Shown here: one piece after another, positions 52,826 to 62,012 of the stretch
How positions within the stretch are numbered: the first letter of the stretch is position 1
How the letters are laid out: each line of letters starts with the position of its first letter
NCBI GenBank assembly: GCA_903904755.1
Contig: CAIVDV010000040.1
Coordinates: 1-64,000 of the forward strand
DNA from: an uncultured Acidobacteriaceae bacterium
Lineage (GTDB): Bacteria > Acidobacteriota > Terriglobia > Terriglobales > Acidobacteriaceae
Length of the DNA stretch: 64,000 bases
Reading direction: 5' to 3'
The notes under the pieces: generated by a model
Databases searched by the model: none
Seen by the model: the letters and a program-made list of their open reading frames with translations, nothing else
Told to the model about the DNA's origin: nothing
Program-made: the position numbers and the translations under genes

Positions 52826-53728
52826 GTGAGCAGTTCCGGCAAAAACGATCCATCCCTGCTGCGTATCGCGGCCATTCGCTTCCTCAATCCCGCCCCCCTC
52901 ATGTGGGATTTTGAGCATCCCCCGCTCGACTCCGTCCTCGCCCGCCGTTACAGCCTCCAGTTCATGATGCCCGCCCAGTGCGCCGTCAGCCTGGAGCTCC
53001 CCTTCGACGCCCCCGGCGCTGCCGACATTGGCCTCATCCCCGTCGCCGCGCTCGCCACCACGCCCGGCCTTCGCATCATCCCCGGCTGCGCCATCGCCGC
53101 CCGCACCCGCGTCCGCTCCATTCTCCTCGTCCGCCGCGCCTCCACCCAACTCCAGCACATCCGCACCGTCGCCGCAGACACCAGCTCCCGCGCCTCGCTC
53201 ACCTACGCCCGCATCCTCTTCCGCCAGTGGTGGAACCCCGAAGCCGAGTTCGTTGCCCACGCCCCCAATCTTGACGCCATGCTGGCCACCTCCGACTCCG
53301 CCATCCTCATCGGCGACCCCGCCCTCTTCGCTCTCGAAGACCGCAAGGCCCGTGAGCAGCGCACCGGAGAAAAGCTTGTCTATCACGACCTCGCCGCCGA
53401 GTGGATCGCCCTTACCGGCCTGCCCTGGGTCTCCGCCGTCTGGGCCATCCGCGAAGAGGCCCTCCTCCGCACAGGCCTATCCCTCGACCAGCTCGAGCAG
53501 GACTTCAACCTCTCCCGCGACCACGGCCTCCAGCATCTCGACGAACTCGTCGACGAGTGGGCCGCGCGCCTGCCCCTCTCCGCCGACACCATTTGCACCT
53601 ACCTCACCACAAACATCCACTACCTGCTCGACGACGATTGCCTCGATGGCCTCAAGCGCTTCTTTGAGCTGGCAGAGTCCAACCACCTGCTCCCCGCCTA
53701 CTCCCTCGACCAGCCCATCACCGCATAA
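52826..53728 (+). CDS. mqnA: chorismate dehydratase MqnA (futalosine menaquinone pathway)
   Basis: A 300-residue periplasmic-binding-protein-fold enzyme that dehydrates chorismate to 3-[(1-carboxyvinyl)oxy]benzoate, the first step of the futalosine route to menaquinone. Supporting pattern: RIAAIRFLNPAPLMW at the N-terminus (family: R-I/V-G-x-I-x-Y-x-N), DIGLIPVAALA, ILLVRR, and SRASLTYARILF. The start is a GTG at 52826 without a Shine-Dalgarno sequence, 6 nt after TACCCT; the transcript could be leaderless. The other mqn genes are not nearby. Confidence 0.88.
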   Translation: MSSSGKNDPSLLRIAAIRFLNPAPLMWDFEHPPLDSVLARRYSLQFMMPAQCAVSLELPFDAPGAADIGLIPVAALATTPGLRIIPGCAIAARTRVRSILLVRRASTQLQHIRTVAADTSSRASLTYARILFRQWWNPEAEFVAHAPNLDAMLATSDSAILIGDPALFALEDRKAREQRTGEKLVYHDLAAEWIALTGLPWVSAVWAIREEALLRTGLSLDQLEQDFNLSRDHGLQHLDELVDEWAARLPLSADTICTYLTTNIHYLLDDDCLDGLKRFFELAESNHLLPAYSLDQPITA

Positions 53729-53796
53729 ACAAAAACGGCCTCCGAAGAGACCGTCAGGCTGTTGAAAAACTTTGATTCTGAGAAGTTTTGTGAAAG

Positions 53797-53816
53797 GGCA
53801 CAACTTCAGTCGTGCC
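53797..53816. repeat. REP-like palindrome
   Basis: GGCACAACTTCAGTCGTGCC: 8-bp arms with one mismatch around TTCA, in the gap between the convergent mqnA and fabH. The form resembles short dispersed palindromes in acidobacterial genomes, as I remember them. Confidence 0.5.
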
Positions 53817-53864
53817 GCAAGTTTTGAACGAAAGAGATTGGGCTTTCGCCTCTGCCCACTGCCC

Positions 53865-54878
53865 TTAAATCTCCCACCGGAACAGCGCCGCACCCACCGT
53901 AAATCCAGCTCCTGCAGCGGCAATCAGCACCAGGTCGCCCTTCTTCAGCTTGCCCTCTTCCAGCGCCGTCCCAATCGCCAGCGGAATGGTACCCGCCGAG
54001 GTATTCCCGTAGCGGTCGATGTTGATAATCACCCGCTCCGGGCCCATGCCCAGCCGGTCCGCCGTCGCGTTGATGATGCGAAGGTTCGCCTGGTGCGGAA
54101 TGAACACATCCACATCCTTGCCCTCAACCCCATTCCGCTCCAGCACCTTGGTCGTCGCCTCAGCCATCTTGCGCACCGCAAACTTGTACACCGTCTGCCC
54201 ATCCTGGTGGATGTAGTGTCTGCCCGCGTCAATCGTTTCGTGCGTGGCCGGATGCAGACTGCCACCGGCCCACAGATTCAGCGCCGGGCCACCCGATCCA
54301 TCAACCTCGTGCACAAAATCAATCATGCCCACTTCGCCCTCGTCACAGGGCTCAATCAAGACTGCTCCGGCTCCGTCGCCAAACAAAATGCACGTCGTCC
54401 GGTCTGTGTAATCCACCATGCGCGAGTTGGCATCCGCGCCAATCACCAGCACCTTCTTGTGCGCGCCAGACTCTACCAGCTTCACGCCCGCCTGCAGCGC
54501 AAACACAAAGCCCGAGCAACCCGCGGAAACATCAAATCCCCACGCGCCCTTGGCGCCAATCTTGTCCTGCACCAGGCACGCCGTCGAAGGGAACATCATG
54601 TCCGGCGTCACCGTGCCCACAATAATCGCCTCAACCTCGGTCGCTTCAACTCCGCGCGCCGCCAGGCACTTCTTCGCCGCCTCCGCAGCCATGTCGCTGG
54701 TGCCCAGCCCATCGGCCAGAATATGCCGCTCCTTGATGCCGGTGCGCTCGGTAATCCACTGGTCGTTGGTCTCCACCATCTTTTCCAGGTCGGCATTGGT
54801 CAGCACCTTTGGCGGCACATACGTGCCCACTGAGCTGATTTTGGCGCGGGTGGCATGGGGCGAACGGAAAGCCTGGGT
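53865..54878 (-). CDS. fabH: 3-oxoacyl-ACP synthase III
   Basis: Initiating condensing enzyme of fatty-acid synthesis (acetyl-CoA or branched acyl-CoA plus malonyl-ACP), 337 residues. The active triad is C122 in DVSAGCSGFVFAL, His in VFIPHQANLRI and Asn in DRYGNTSAGTIPLA. The start is a TTG with an AAGGAG site 9 nt upstream (MTQAFRSPHATR); longer frames run into the SRP RNA gene. fabH is followed by nothing on this strand until the convergent mqnA. Confidence 0.94.
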   Translation of the reverse strand, partial: TQAFRSPHATRAKISSVGTYVPPKVLTNADLEKMVETNDQWITERTGIKERHILADGLGTSDMAAEAAKKCLAARGVEATEVEAIIVGTVTPDMMFPSTACLVQDKIGAKGAWGFDVSAGCSGFVFALQAGVKLVESGAHKKVLVIGADANSRMVDYTDRTTCILFGDGAGAVLIEPCDEGEVGMIDFVHEVDGSGGPALNLWAGGSLHPATHETIDAGRHYIHQDGQTVYKFAVRKMAEATTKVLERNGVEGKDVDVFIPHQANLRIINATADRLGMGPERVIINIDRYGNTSAGTIPLAIGTALEEGKLKKGDLVLIAAAGAGFTVGAALFRWEI

Positions 54879-54964
54879 CAAGACGATATTCTCCTTCGGG
54901 GCTGACGCAGAACGCCCACAACTGTGCGTTTCTGCCCTCTTGCAAATGGCCCCGTACAAAAAAA

Positions 54965-55062
54965 GTACCGGGTAACCTACTGCGCCCGCACTAGCCCGTT
55001 ACCGTTGCTTCCTTCCGGACCTGGCGGGGTTGGCGGGATTGCGTCGCGTAGGACCCGGCACC
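54965..55062 (-). ncRNA. ffs: signal recognition particle RNA, small bacterial type (4.5S)
   Basis: The minus strand carries the SRP domain IV core CAGGTCCGGAAGGAAGCA (around 55007-55024), with GGTAACG and CGCCAACC flanks as expected. The ends pair: GUGCCGGG at the 5' end with CCCGGUAC at the 3' end, followed by a run of seven T. Length of about 98 nt suits the small SRP RNA lacking the Alu domain. Located immediately upstream of fabH. Confidence 0.93.
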
Positions 55063-55206
55063 ACTTGATGATACCACTCCACACCCGCCAGCCGGCCTGT
55101 GGAAGGCCCCCCACCCCCACCCCGCCAATCGCCCTTTCGTCACTTGCACTCAATCCCGTTTTCCGCTTAAACTACCCAAAACTTCCTACCACCAGGCCAT
55201 GCACAC

Positions 55207-56367
55207 ATGAAGACCCCTTCCTTCGCATTTCTGCTCGTCCTCGCCGCCGCTGCCCTCTGCCTCTGCACCCTCAGCCGCCCCGCCCTTGCTGACGGCAAAC
55301 CCCTTTCCATTGAGCAGCTTCGCACCCTCGTCACCGAGATGACGCAGTCCAGAAAAACTGATGACGAGGTCGCCACAGCCCTCATGCGGGTTACCCTCGC
55401 TGAGCGCCTCGAAAGTGAGCTCGTCGATACCCTCGCCCCCCTGCTTCCCGGCCCCCTGGCCAAGGAGCAGTTGGAGCTGCTGGAGTCAGCAAGCGCCGCG
55501 CTGCCTCAGGCCGCCGCACTCCAGCCTGCCCTGCCGCCGCTGGAGGCAGCCGCGCAAACTGACCTGCTCGCCAAGGCCAAAGCCTACCTCGCCCGCACCG
55601 CCTCCAACACGCCCCGTATCGCCGCCGTCAAATCCATCAAGCGCTACCAGAACGGCGGCAAGCTCGCCGCCACCTACTCCGGCGGAGGGCTCAGCGACGC
55701 CGGCACTTCCACCTCCCAGGGCAGCAGCCCTTACATCAAGCTCATCGACAGCGACACCGCCTGGGCCGTCCTCGCCGATGCCGCCGAGCTGCCCGCCACG
55801 GAAGTCGACACCACGCACTGGGGATCCAACGGCAAGGTCAACCCCACCCTGCCTCCGCTCTTCGCCAACACCCTCTTCCAGGAAGCGTCCCAGAACGGTG
55901 GCCTGCACTTCGTCCGCTGGGAGACCGTCCGCACCCGCCATCTCGCCGTCTTTGCCTTCGCCCTCAACAAAAAGCAGAGCCACTACGGCATCAACTACTG
56001 CTGCTTCCCGGTCTCCAACTCCACCGGAAGCCCCACCGGCGGCACCGCCACCTTCCAATCGGAAAGCGACTGGAAGCCCTTCAAAACCAGCGCCCCCTAC
56101 CACGGAGAAATCTTCATCGATTCTGAAACCGGCGCCATCCGCCGCACCGTCTCCGTCGCCGATCTCAAAAAGTTCGATTACGTCCACACCGAATCCATCC
56201 TCATCGACTACGGCCTCACCGTCGTCGGCCAGAACTCCGTCATGGTGCCCTCCGACTCCATCCTCGACGCCAACATCACCCCCAACGGCGAATCCTTCGC
56301 CGGCGGATACTCCAACCGCCACATGCTCATCACCGCCAGCTACTCCGCCTACAAGCCCGCCCACTGA
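55207..56367 (+). CDS. secreted CCFP-motif paralogue 1
   Basis: A 386-residue protein with a signal peptide (cleavage after ALA, residue 28). It belongs to a family of three tandem copies here: an N-terminal helical region (SIEQLRTLVTEM, LAPLLPGPLAKEQLELL), a variable Pro/Ala/Ser linker, then a C-terminal domain with LHFVRWETV, INYCCFPVSN, YHGEIFIDSETGAIRRTVS and a closing RHMLITASYSAYK. This copy is the most divergent and lacks part of the linker motifs. No family name recognised; the C-terminal pattern recurs in acidobacterial exported proteins. Confidence 0.82.
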   Translation: MKTPSFAFLLVLAAAALCLCTLSRPALADGKPLSIEQLRTLVTEMTQSRKTDDEVATALMRVTLAERLESELVDTLAPLLPGPLAKEQLELLESASAALPQAAALQPALPPLEAAAQTDLLAKAKAYLARTASNTPRIAAVKSIKRYQNGGKLAATYSGGGLSDAGTSTSQGSSPYIKLIDSDTAWAVLADAAELPATEVDTTHWGSNGKVNPTLPPLFANTLFQEASQNGGLHFVRWETVRTRHLAVFAFALNKKQSHYGINYCCFPVSNSTGSPTGGTATFQSESDWKPFKTSAPYHGEIFIDSETGAIRRTVSVADLKKFDYVHTESILIDYGLTVVGQNSVMVPSDSILDANITPNGESFAGGYSNRHMLITASYSAYKPAH

Positions 56368-56515
56368 CCCTCAATCACCACCCACAGCAAGGGGCCAACA
56401 TAGGAAACTCCGGCGACCTCGAAATTTCCTGCGAACTTAAATCCTGCTGGCCACGTCCTATCTATCAGTCACATGCACTCGCGGCTTCCGCCCTTCGCCC
56501 GCCCGCCTGCCGCCA

Positions 56516-56544
56516 TTGTTCACCCTGCAGTAAAGCGATACAAT
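56516..56544 (+). promoter_or_regulatory. sigma-70-type promoter of paralogue 2
   Basis: TTGTTC (56516-56521), 17-bp spacer, TACAAT (56539-56544), about 34 bp before the ATG. Good spacing and a near-consensus -10. Confidence 0.7.
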
Positions 56545-56577
56545 TCGTTCGCACATTCCGTGCAAAAGGAAGACCCC

Positions 56578-57753
56578 ATGAAACGTCTCGCCCTCGTCCT
56601 CGCGCTTGTCTCCATGACTACCCCAGCGTGGTGCGCCCAGAAGCAGCTTTCCGTCAGCCAACTGATGGACCTCGTGAAGTCTCTCAAATCTTCCAGCAAG
56701 TCTGACCACGACTTCGCCACCGAACTCAAGCAGGTCGTCCTCACGGAGCAGCTCTCTGCGGCCAACCTGAATCTCCTGGCCCAGTCCATGCCCGGCGCGG
56801 AATCCACCGAGCAGGCCTACGTGCTCGAAGCCCGCAGTGCCGCCCTTGCCCCGCCCGCCAGTGAAATTCCCACCACCGCCGCCCTTGACCCCGCCGCCAG
56901 CCAGGCTCTCCTCGCCAAGGCCCAGGACTACGTCTCCAAGACCTACTCCGCCCTGCCCGCGCTCACCGCCAGCAAGCAGGTCGCCCGCTTCCAGGATGGC
57001 GTTGAAGCCGTCCACGCCCTCACCGGCGTCAACAACAACATGAGCCAGGATTCTGACCCCTCCTTCCAGCAGACCAAGCTCTATGTTCGCCTTGTCGCCA
57101 ACGTCACCAACCCGGCCCAATTTGCCGGCGGAGTGGAGAAGCTCGCCGTCGACAAAACCAAATACGGCCCAAACAACATCGTTGCCTCCGTCGGCGCGCC
57201 CCTCGCCCTGCCCACAATCCTCCAGGAAGCTACCGCCAGCGGCAGCCTCAAGTTCGCCCGCTGGGAGACCATCGCCGGCAAGGCCTCGGCCGTCTTCACC
57301 TTTGCCGTCGACAAGAAAAAGACCAAGTACAACGTCCTCTACTGCTGCTTCCCTGACACCGACACCCTCGGCGTCATGAGCACCGGCGCAGGCATCGGCA
57401 ACGCCCAAAGCGGCGCCGGAGCCTCGGCCAACGGCAACATGCAAACCGTCTCCGAGTTCAAGCCATTCAAGTCCCAGGTCGGCTATCACGGCGAAATCGT
57501 CATCGACCCCGACACCGGCATCATCGTCCGCACCATCACCCAGGCCGACTTCAAAAAGTCCGACTTCGTCCACAACGAGTCCATCCGCACCGACTACGGC
57601 CCGCTTCAGATCGACGGCAAGGCCCTCGTCCTGCCCACACAGGTCTTCACTGCGGCTGAAATCGTCCCCAACGGCGACTCTTTCGCCAGCCACTACGCCG
57701 TCCGCCAGACATTCACCATGACCGACTACAAGGACTACAAGGCCGGCCAGTAA
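56578..57753 (+). CDS. secreted CCFP-motif paralogue 2
   Basis: A 391-residue homologue of the flanking genes with a signal peptide (cleavage after WCA, residue 20), a helical N-terminal part (SVSQLMDLVKSL, LTEQLSAANLNLLAQSMPG), and the C-terminal domain with LKFARWETIAGKASAVF, YNVLYCCFPDTD, YHGEIVIDPDTGIIVRTIT and RQTFTMTDYKDYK. AAAGGA precedes the ATG. It has its own promoter and a strong terminator, so the three copies are separate transcription units. Function unknown. Confidence 0.82.
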   Translation: MKRLALVLALVSMTTPAWCAQKQLSVSQLMDLVKSLKSSSKSDHDFATELKQVVLTEQLSAANLNLLAQSMPGAESTEQAYVLEARSAALAPPASEIPTTAALDPAASQALLAKAQDYVSKTYSALPALTASKQVARFQDGVEAVHALTGVNNNMSQDSDPSFQQTKLYVRLVANVTNPAQFAGGVEKLAVDKTKYGPNNIVASVGAPLALPTILQEATASGSLKFARWETIAGKASAVFTFAVDKKKTKYNVLYCCFPDTDTLGVMSTGAGIGNAQSGAGASANGNMQTVSEFKPFKSQVGYHGEIVIDPDTGIIVRTITQADFKKSDFVHNESIRTDYGPLQIDGKALVLPTQVFTAAEIVPNGDSFASHYAVRQTFTMTDYKDYKAGQ

Positions 57754-57778
57754 CCGGTTTCCATATCCAGCATCACCA

Positions 57779-57812
57779 GGGGGGAGGGCAATTTGCCCTC
57801 CCCCCTTTTTTC
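57779..57812 (+). terminator. rho-independent terminator
   Basis: Stem of about 12 bp, GGGGGGAGGGCA / TGCCCTCCCCCC, followed by TTTTTT, 25 bp after paralogue 2. Confidence 0.92.
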
Positions 57813-57891
57813 TGCGTGCCGCAGCGCACATTCCCCGCCCATCCGGGAACCGTATACTCGCTCTGCGCGTTATCGTCGTTGGGAGCCCCTC

Positions 57892-59064
57892 ATGAAACGT
57901 ATTGTCTTAATCGCTTTACTTCTCACTTTTGCCATTCCGTCCTGGTCCGCCGCCCGTTCTGTCACTGTTGATCAACTGCACCAGATGCTCGCCGATATGC
58001 AGCGCGCCAACAAGACTGACCAGGAGGTCGCCACCGAACTGCATCAGGTGCTGCTCACCCAGGAACTCACCGGTGCCGCCCTGCAATCCATCACTCCCCT
58101 GCTTCCCGGCCCGCTGGCCACCGAGCAGATCTACGTCCTGCAGACGCGCAGCTCCATGCTGCCCCCGCCAGACTCCTCCATCCCCGCCGACCCCGCGCCC
58201 GATGCCGCAGCCCAGCAGGCCCTGCTCGCAAAGGCCCAGGACTACGTCACCAAAACCTTCTCCCAGTTGCCCCACCTCGCCGCCAGCCGCCTCACCGCGC
58301 GCTTCCAGGATGGCGTCGCCGCCGTGCACACCTACTCCGGCATGAACCACGGCTCCGCTCAGGACTCCGACCCGCTCTGGCAGGAGACAGTCGCCAAAGT
58401 CCGCCTCGTCAACACCGCTTCAGCACCGTTCGAAAGCATCGGCGGCATCGAAAAGCCCTCCCCGGTCAAGGACAAGAACAACTGGGGCGCAAACAACATC
58501 ATCACCCCCACCGCTCCGCCCCTTGCCCTGCCCACCATACTCAAGGAGGCCATCGCCGCCGGCTCCCCGCACTTTGTCCGCTGGCAGCTCATCGGCAAGC
58601 GCAAGGTCGCCGTCTTTGAATTCGCGCTCGACAAGGAAAAAACCTCCTACTCCGTCACCTACTGCTGCTTCCCCAAATCCGATACCTCCGGCATGTTGAG
58701 CAACACCATCGGCATCAGCGCAGGCGCCAGCCAGGGCGGCTCCGGCACCCTCCAAACCATCAGCGAGTGGCTCCCCTTCCACTCCGAGCCCGGCTTCCAC
58801 GGCCAGCTCTTCATCGACTCCGAACTCGGCGTCGTCTTCCGCACCATCACCACCGGCGACTTCAAAAACACTGACTTCGTCCACGCCGAATCCTTCCGCA
58901 CCGACTACGCCGCCCAGAAAATCGACGGCAAGGTCCTCGTCGTCCCCGCCCGCACCTTCCTCGTCGCCGATATCGTCCCCAACGGCGACTCCTACGTCGC
59001 CTACTACGCCGTCCGCCACATGATGATCACCCAGACCTGGTCCGACTACAAACTGGCCCAATAA
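57892..59064 (+). CDS. secreted CCFP-motif paralogue 3
   Basis: A 390-residue homologue of the two preceding genes. Signal peptide MKRIVLIALLLTFAIPSWSA (20 residues), N-terminal helical part with TVDQLHQMLADMQ and ITPLLPGPLATEQIYVLQ, then PHFVRWQLIGKRKVAVFEF, YSVTYCCFPKSD, FHGQLFIDSELGVVFRTIT and RHMMITQTWSDYK. It is closer to copy 2 than to copy 1. A TATACT box at 57853-57858 with weak -35 may be its promoter. Family function unknown; export suggests an envelope role. Confidence 0.82.
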   Translation: MKRIVLIALLLTFAIPSWSAARSVTVDQLHQMLADMQRANKTDQEVATELHQVLLTQELTGAALQSITPLLPGPLATEQIYVLQTRSSMLPPPDSSIPADPAPDAAAQQALLAKAQDYVTKTFSQLPHLAASRLTARFQDGVAAVHTYSGMNHGSAQDSDPLWQETVAKVRLVNTASAPFESIGGIEKPSPVKDKNNWGANNIITPTAPPLALPTILKEAIAAGSPHFVRWQLIGKRKVAVFEFALDKEKTSYSVTYCCFPKSDTSGMLSNTIGISAGASQGGSGTLQTISEWLPFHSEPGFHGQLFIDSELGVVFRTITTGDFKNTDFVHAESFRTDYAAQKIDGKVLVVPARTFLVADIVPNGDSYVAYYAVRHMMITQTWSDYKLAQ

Positions 59065-59092
59065 ACCGTCCGGTCACCACCCTCGGGGTGCC

Positions 59093-59130
59093 CCACCCTC
59101 GCCACGCCTTCGTTTTTGTGGCTAGGGTGG
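59093..59130. repeat. REP-like long hairpin
   Basis: Arms CCACCCTCGCCAC and GTGGCTAGGGTGG pair over 13 bp with one mismatch around a 12-nt loop. Located between paralogue 3 and rimO; it may act as a terminator, but the sequence (GGGTGCCCCACCCT context) looks like a dispersed repeat. Confidence 0.65.
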
Positions 59131-59203
59131 GAAAGCCCCCGGAACCCGGTCCACCAGCCGGATGCCGGAAGCCTGAATTCCAATTCCCCGGTAAAATAGA
59201 GAT

Positions 59204-60724
59204 GTGACCACATCCGCAACATCCGCAAACCCCAAGGTCGGCTTCATCTCCCTCGGCTGCCCCAAGAACCTCGTCGACTCCGAAGTCATGATGGGCCTGC
59301 TCGACCGCGCCGGCGCTCAGCTCACCAACTCCACCGAAGAAGCTGAAATCCTCGTCGTCAACACCTGCTCCTTCATCGATTCCGCCAAGCAGGAGTCCGT
59401 CAACACCATCCTCGAAATGGTCCAGCACAAGACCCACGGCCGCGCCCAGCGCCTCATCGTCACCGGCTGCCTGGTCGAGCGCTACCGCGACGAAATCCAG
59501 AAGAACATCCCCGAGGTCGATGCCGTCCTCGGCACCGGCGAGCTCGACGCCATCCTCGCCGCCGCCGGCCTCACCTCCGCACCAGCCACCCAATCCGGCC
59601 CCTTCAACATCCTTTCTTCTGCGGAAAGCGAACTCATCTCCCGCGCCCCCTCCGCCGTCCACAAGCACTCGCGCCCCGAAGGCAACCTCCGCGAAGAGCA
59701 GGGCCGCTTCAGCCGTGCCGACTGGGATGGCGCCGTCGCCAGCCTGCCCAACTACCTCTACTCCGACGAAACCCCGCGCATCCTCACCACCCCCAAAGCC
59801 TCCGCCTACATCAAAATCGCCGAGGGCTGCGACCACCCCTGCGGCTTCTGCATCATCCCCCAGCTCCGCGGCAAGTTCCGCTCCCGCCGCTTTGAGTCCG
59901 TCGTCGCGGAAGCCGAGCGCCTCGTCGCCCAGGGCGTCCGCGAAATCACCCTCATCGGCCAGGACACCACCTGCTACGGCGAAGACCTCGGCCTGACCGA
60001 CGGCCTCGCCAACCTCCTCGACCGCCTCGCCCAAATCCCCGGCCTCAAGTGGCTCCGATTCCTCTACGCCTACCCCAACAAGGTCACCACGGCGCTTCTC
60101 GAAACCATCGCCCGCCACGACAACATCGCCAGCTACCTCGACGTCCCCCTCCAGCACGCCGCCCCATCCGTCCTCAAACGCATGAAGCGCGGCGGCAGCG
60201 GAGCCATCTTCCTCAAAATGCTGGAGAAAGCCCGACGCATCGTCCCCGACCTCGTCGTCCGCACCACCTTCATCGTCGGCTTCCCCGGCGAAACCCCCGA
60301 AGACTTCGCCCTCCTCATGGACTTCGTCAAGGAAGCAAAAATCGACTGGCTCGGCGCATTCCCCTACTCCGACGAAGAAGGCTCCCCCGCCTTCGCCCTC
60401 GACCGCAAGGTCCCCAAACGCACCATTGAGAGCCGCCGCCGCAAGCTCATGGCCCTCCAGCAGAAGATCTCCGCCGAGCGCCAATCCCACTGGGTCGGCC
60501 GCAAGATGGACCTCCTGGTCGAAGGCGTCAGCGAGGAATCCGACCTCCTCTGGGAAGGCCGCACCCTCCTCCACGCCCCCGAAATCGACGGCAAAGTGCT
60601 CATCAACGACTTCGGCACCAACGCCGACGGCACCCCCCGCGAAACCCTCGTCCCCGGCACCTTCTACCGCTGCGAAATCACCGAATCCCACCACTACGAC
60701 GTCGTCGCCCGCATCATTGAGTAG
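59204..60724 (+). CDS. rimO: ribosomal protein S12 methylthiotransferase RimO
   Basis: Radical-SAM methylthiotransferase of 506 residues that modifies Asp88 of S12. The N-terminal MTTase domain has ISLGCPKNLVDSE and NTCSFIDSAK; the radical-SAM motif is CDHPCGFC; a C-terminal TRAM domain binds S12. An insert of about 45 residues (Ser/Pro/Glu-rich, around 135-180) separates the first two domains. Start is a GTG 6 nt after TAAAAT, with no ribosome-binding site, so a leaderless message is plausible. Confidence 0.94.
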   Translation: MTTSATSANPKVGFISLGCPKNLVDSEVMMGLLDRAGAQLTNSTEEAEILVVNTCSFIDSAKQESVNTILEMVQHKTHGRAQRLIVTGCLVERYRDEIQKNIPEVDAVLGTGELDAILAAAGLTSAPATQSGPFNILSSAESELISRAPSAVHKHSRPEGNLREEQGRFSRADWDGAVASLPNYLYSDETPRILTTPKASAYIKIAEGCDHPCGFCIIPQLRGKFRSRRFESVVAEAERLVAQGVREITLIGQDTTCYGEDLGLTDGLANLLDRLAQIPGLKWLRFLYAYPNKVTTALLETIARHDNIASYLDVPLQHAAPSVLKRMKRGGSGAIFLKMLEKARRIVPDLVVRTTFIVGFPGETPEDFALLMDFVKEAKIDWLGAFPYSDEEGSPAFALDRKVPKRTIESRRRKLMALQQKISAERQSHWVGRKMDLLVEGVSEESDLLWEGRTLLHAPEIDGKVLINDFGTNADGTPRETLVPGTFYRCEITESHHYDVVARIIE

Positions 60725-60766
60725 TGGAGCGAGAACTTAAGGGAGCACTGCGGTGTCTAGGAGAAC

Positions 60767-61548
60767 ATGATGCGCCATAATCTCCAGATGCTCACCCTTG
60801 TGGCCCACTCCTCGCTCTGCTCGCGTCTCTCGCGGGGCAAACGCCTGTAGCCCCTTCTGACTCGAAGCCAGAAACACCCATCACGGTGGCGCCCTGCGAG
60901 TTGAATACCAACCCTGGTGCCTATAACCACAAACTCATATCGGTCACCGGTTTCGTGTCTCAGGGTTTTGAGGACTTTACCCTTCAGGACCCGGAATGCC
61001 CTGAAGCATTTGGCCCCTGGCTTGAGTTCGGCGGCACCGTCAACTCGGGCGTCATTTCTTGCTGCGGCCCTACCAACAAAAGCACCCGCCCCCAGCAACT
61101 CACCGTCGAAAACATCCCCATTCCTCTTGCCGAGGACAACCAATTGCAGTTGCTCATCAAGCAACTACACCGCCCGACACGAGAAAGCAATCTCGTACAT
61201 TCCACGCTTGTGGGCAGGTTCTTCGCTGGCCACCCACAAAACGGAGTTGACGGGAAGACCTATTGGTCCGGCTTTGGACATATGAGCTGTTGCTCCCTGC
61301 TCGCAATCCAGCAGGTCACCCAAGTGGACGCCAATGACAGTCCGAACCTCGACCACGACCCATGGGCGACCTTTCCCTATATCCCGGAGGACAAAGTCGG
61401 CTGTGGATACACAGGTCTTCTTCCACTCAACCCGATGCAGGAAATGCTCAAAGCACAGCGCACCGCAGAAGCCTCAGAGCCATGGGCATTCGACCAGCCG
61501 GATAAGGTTGCCCGAGTCTCTGAGCCATCTGGCAAAGCTGCCGGATAG
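60767..61548 (+). CDS. secreted conserved-type protein, frameshifted in its signal peptide
   Basis: A TAGGAG site precedes ATG-ATG at 60767; that frame encodes MMRHNLQMLTLV, the start of a signal peptide, and then goes out of phase near 60800. The continuation, LLALLASLAGQTP, lies in the -1 frame and runs without stop to 61548, giving a mature domain of about 240 residues with VAPCELNTNPGAYNH, VTGFVSQGFEDFTL, SCCGPTNKS and HMSCCSLLAIQQV. One missing base would restore a normal exported protein. If the shift is real, only a GTG at 60886 could start the body, without a signal. No family name recognised. Confidence 0.65.
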
Positions 61549-61805
61549 CCCAGCGCTTGTCCCCGACAACAAGCACACGACACCGGCACGTCGCGTATAT
61601 ACCTGGCACCCCCCGCATTCTCGTTCTACCTACACGGTCATCCTGAGTCGCCCATACTGGCTCAGCTTCTATTCCGCCCTCCCCAACCACGTTGCCTGGG
61701 TAATTCGCTCTGCCTTTCTCAGCTCTTGCGACAAGAACAACTCCGTCACCCGCATCCGGTAATTCGCTGAACGACTTCTGCCGCGCTACCATAGTTCCAG
61801 CGCCT

Positions 61806-62012
61806 ATGACGAAGAAGATCACAAAACTGAAGTGCCCCACCTGCAAGGCCACCGTCCGCGCCAAAGACCCGGACTTCCCCTTCTGCAGCGACCGCTGCCG
61901 CAAAATCGACCTCGGCAAGTGGGCCATGGGCGTCTACAAAATCAGCTCCCCCGCCCTCGACCCCGAACTCCTCGAAGACCTCGAAGCCCCCATGGTGGAC
62001 AACCGTGAGTGA
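61806..62012 (+). CDS. yacG: YacG-family zinc protein
   Basis: A 68-residue zinc-ribbon protein with KCPTCKATV at the start and FCSDRCRKIDLGKWA, the family signature; four Cys bind zinc. In E. coli YacG binds GyrB and inhibits gyrase. Length is normal. Its stop overlaps the GTG of pgpA by 8 bp, so the genes are cotranslated. 61549-61805 holds no gene. Confidence 0.9.
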   Translation: MTKKITKLKCPTCKATVRAKDPDFPFCSDRCRKIDLGKWAMGVYKISSPALDPELLEDLEAPMVDNRE

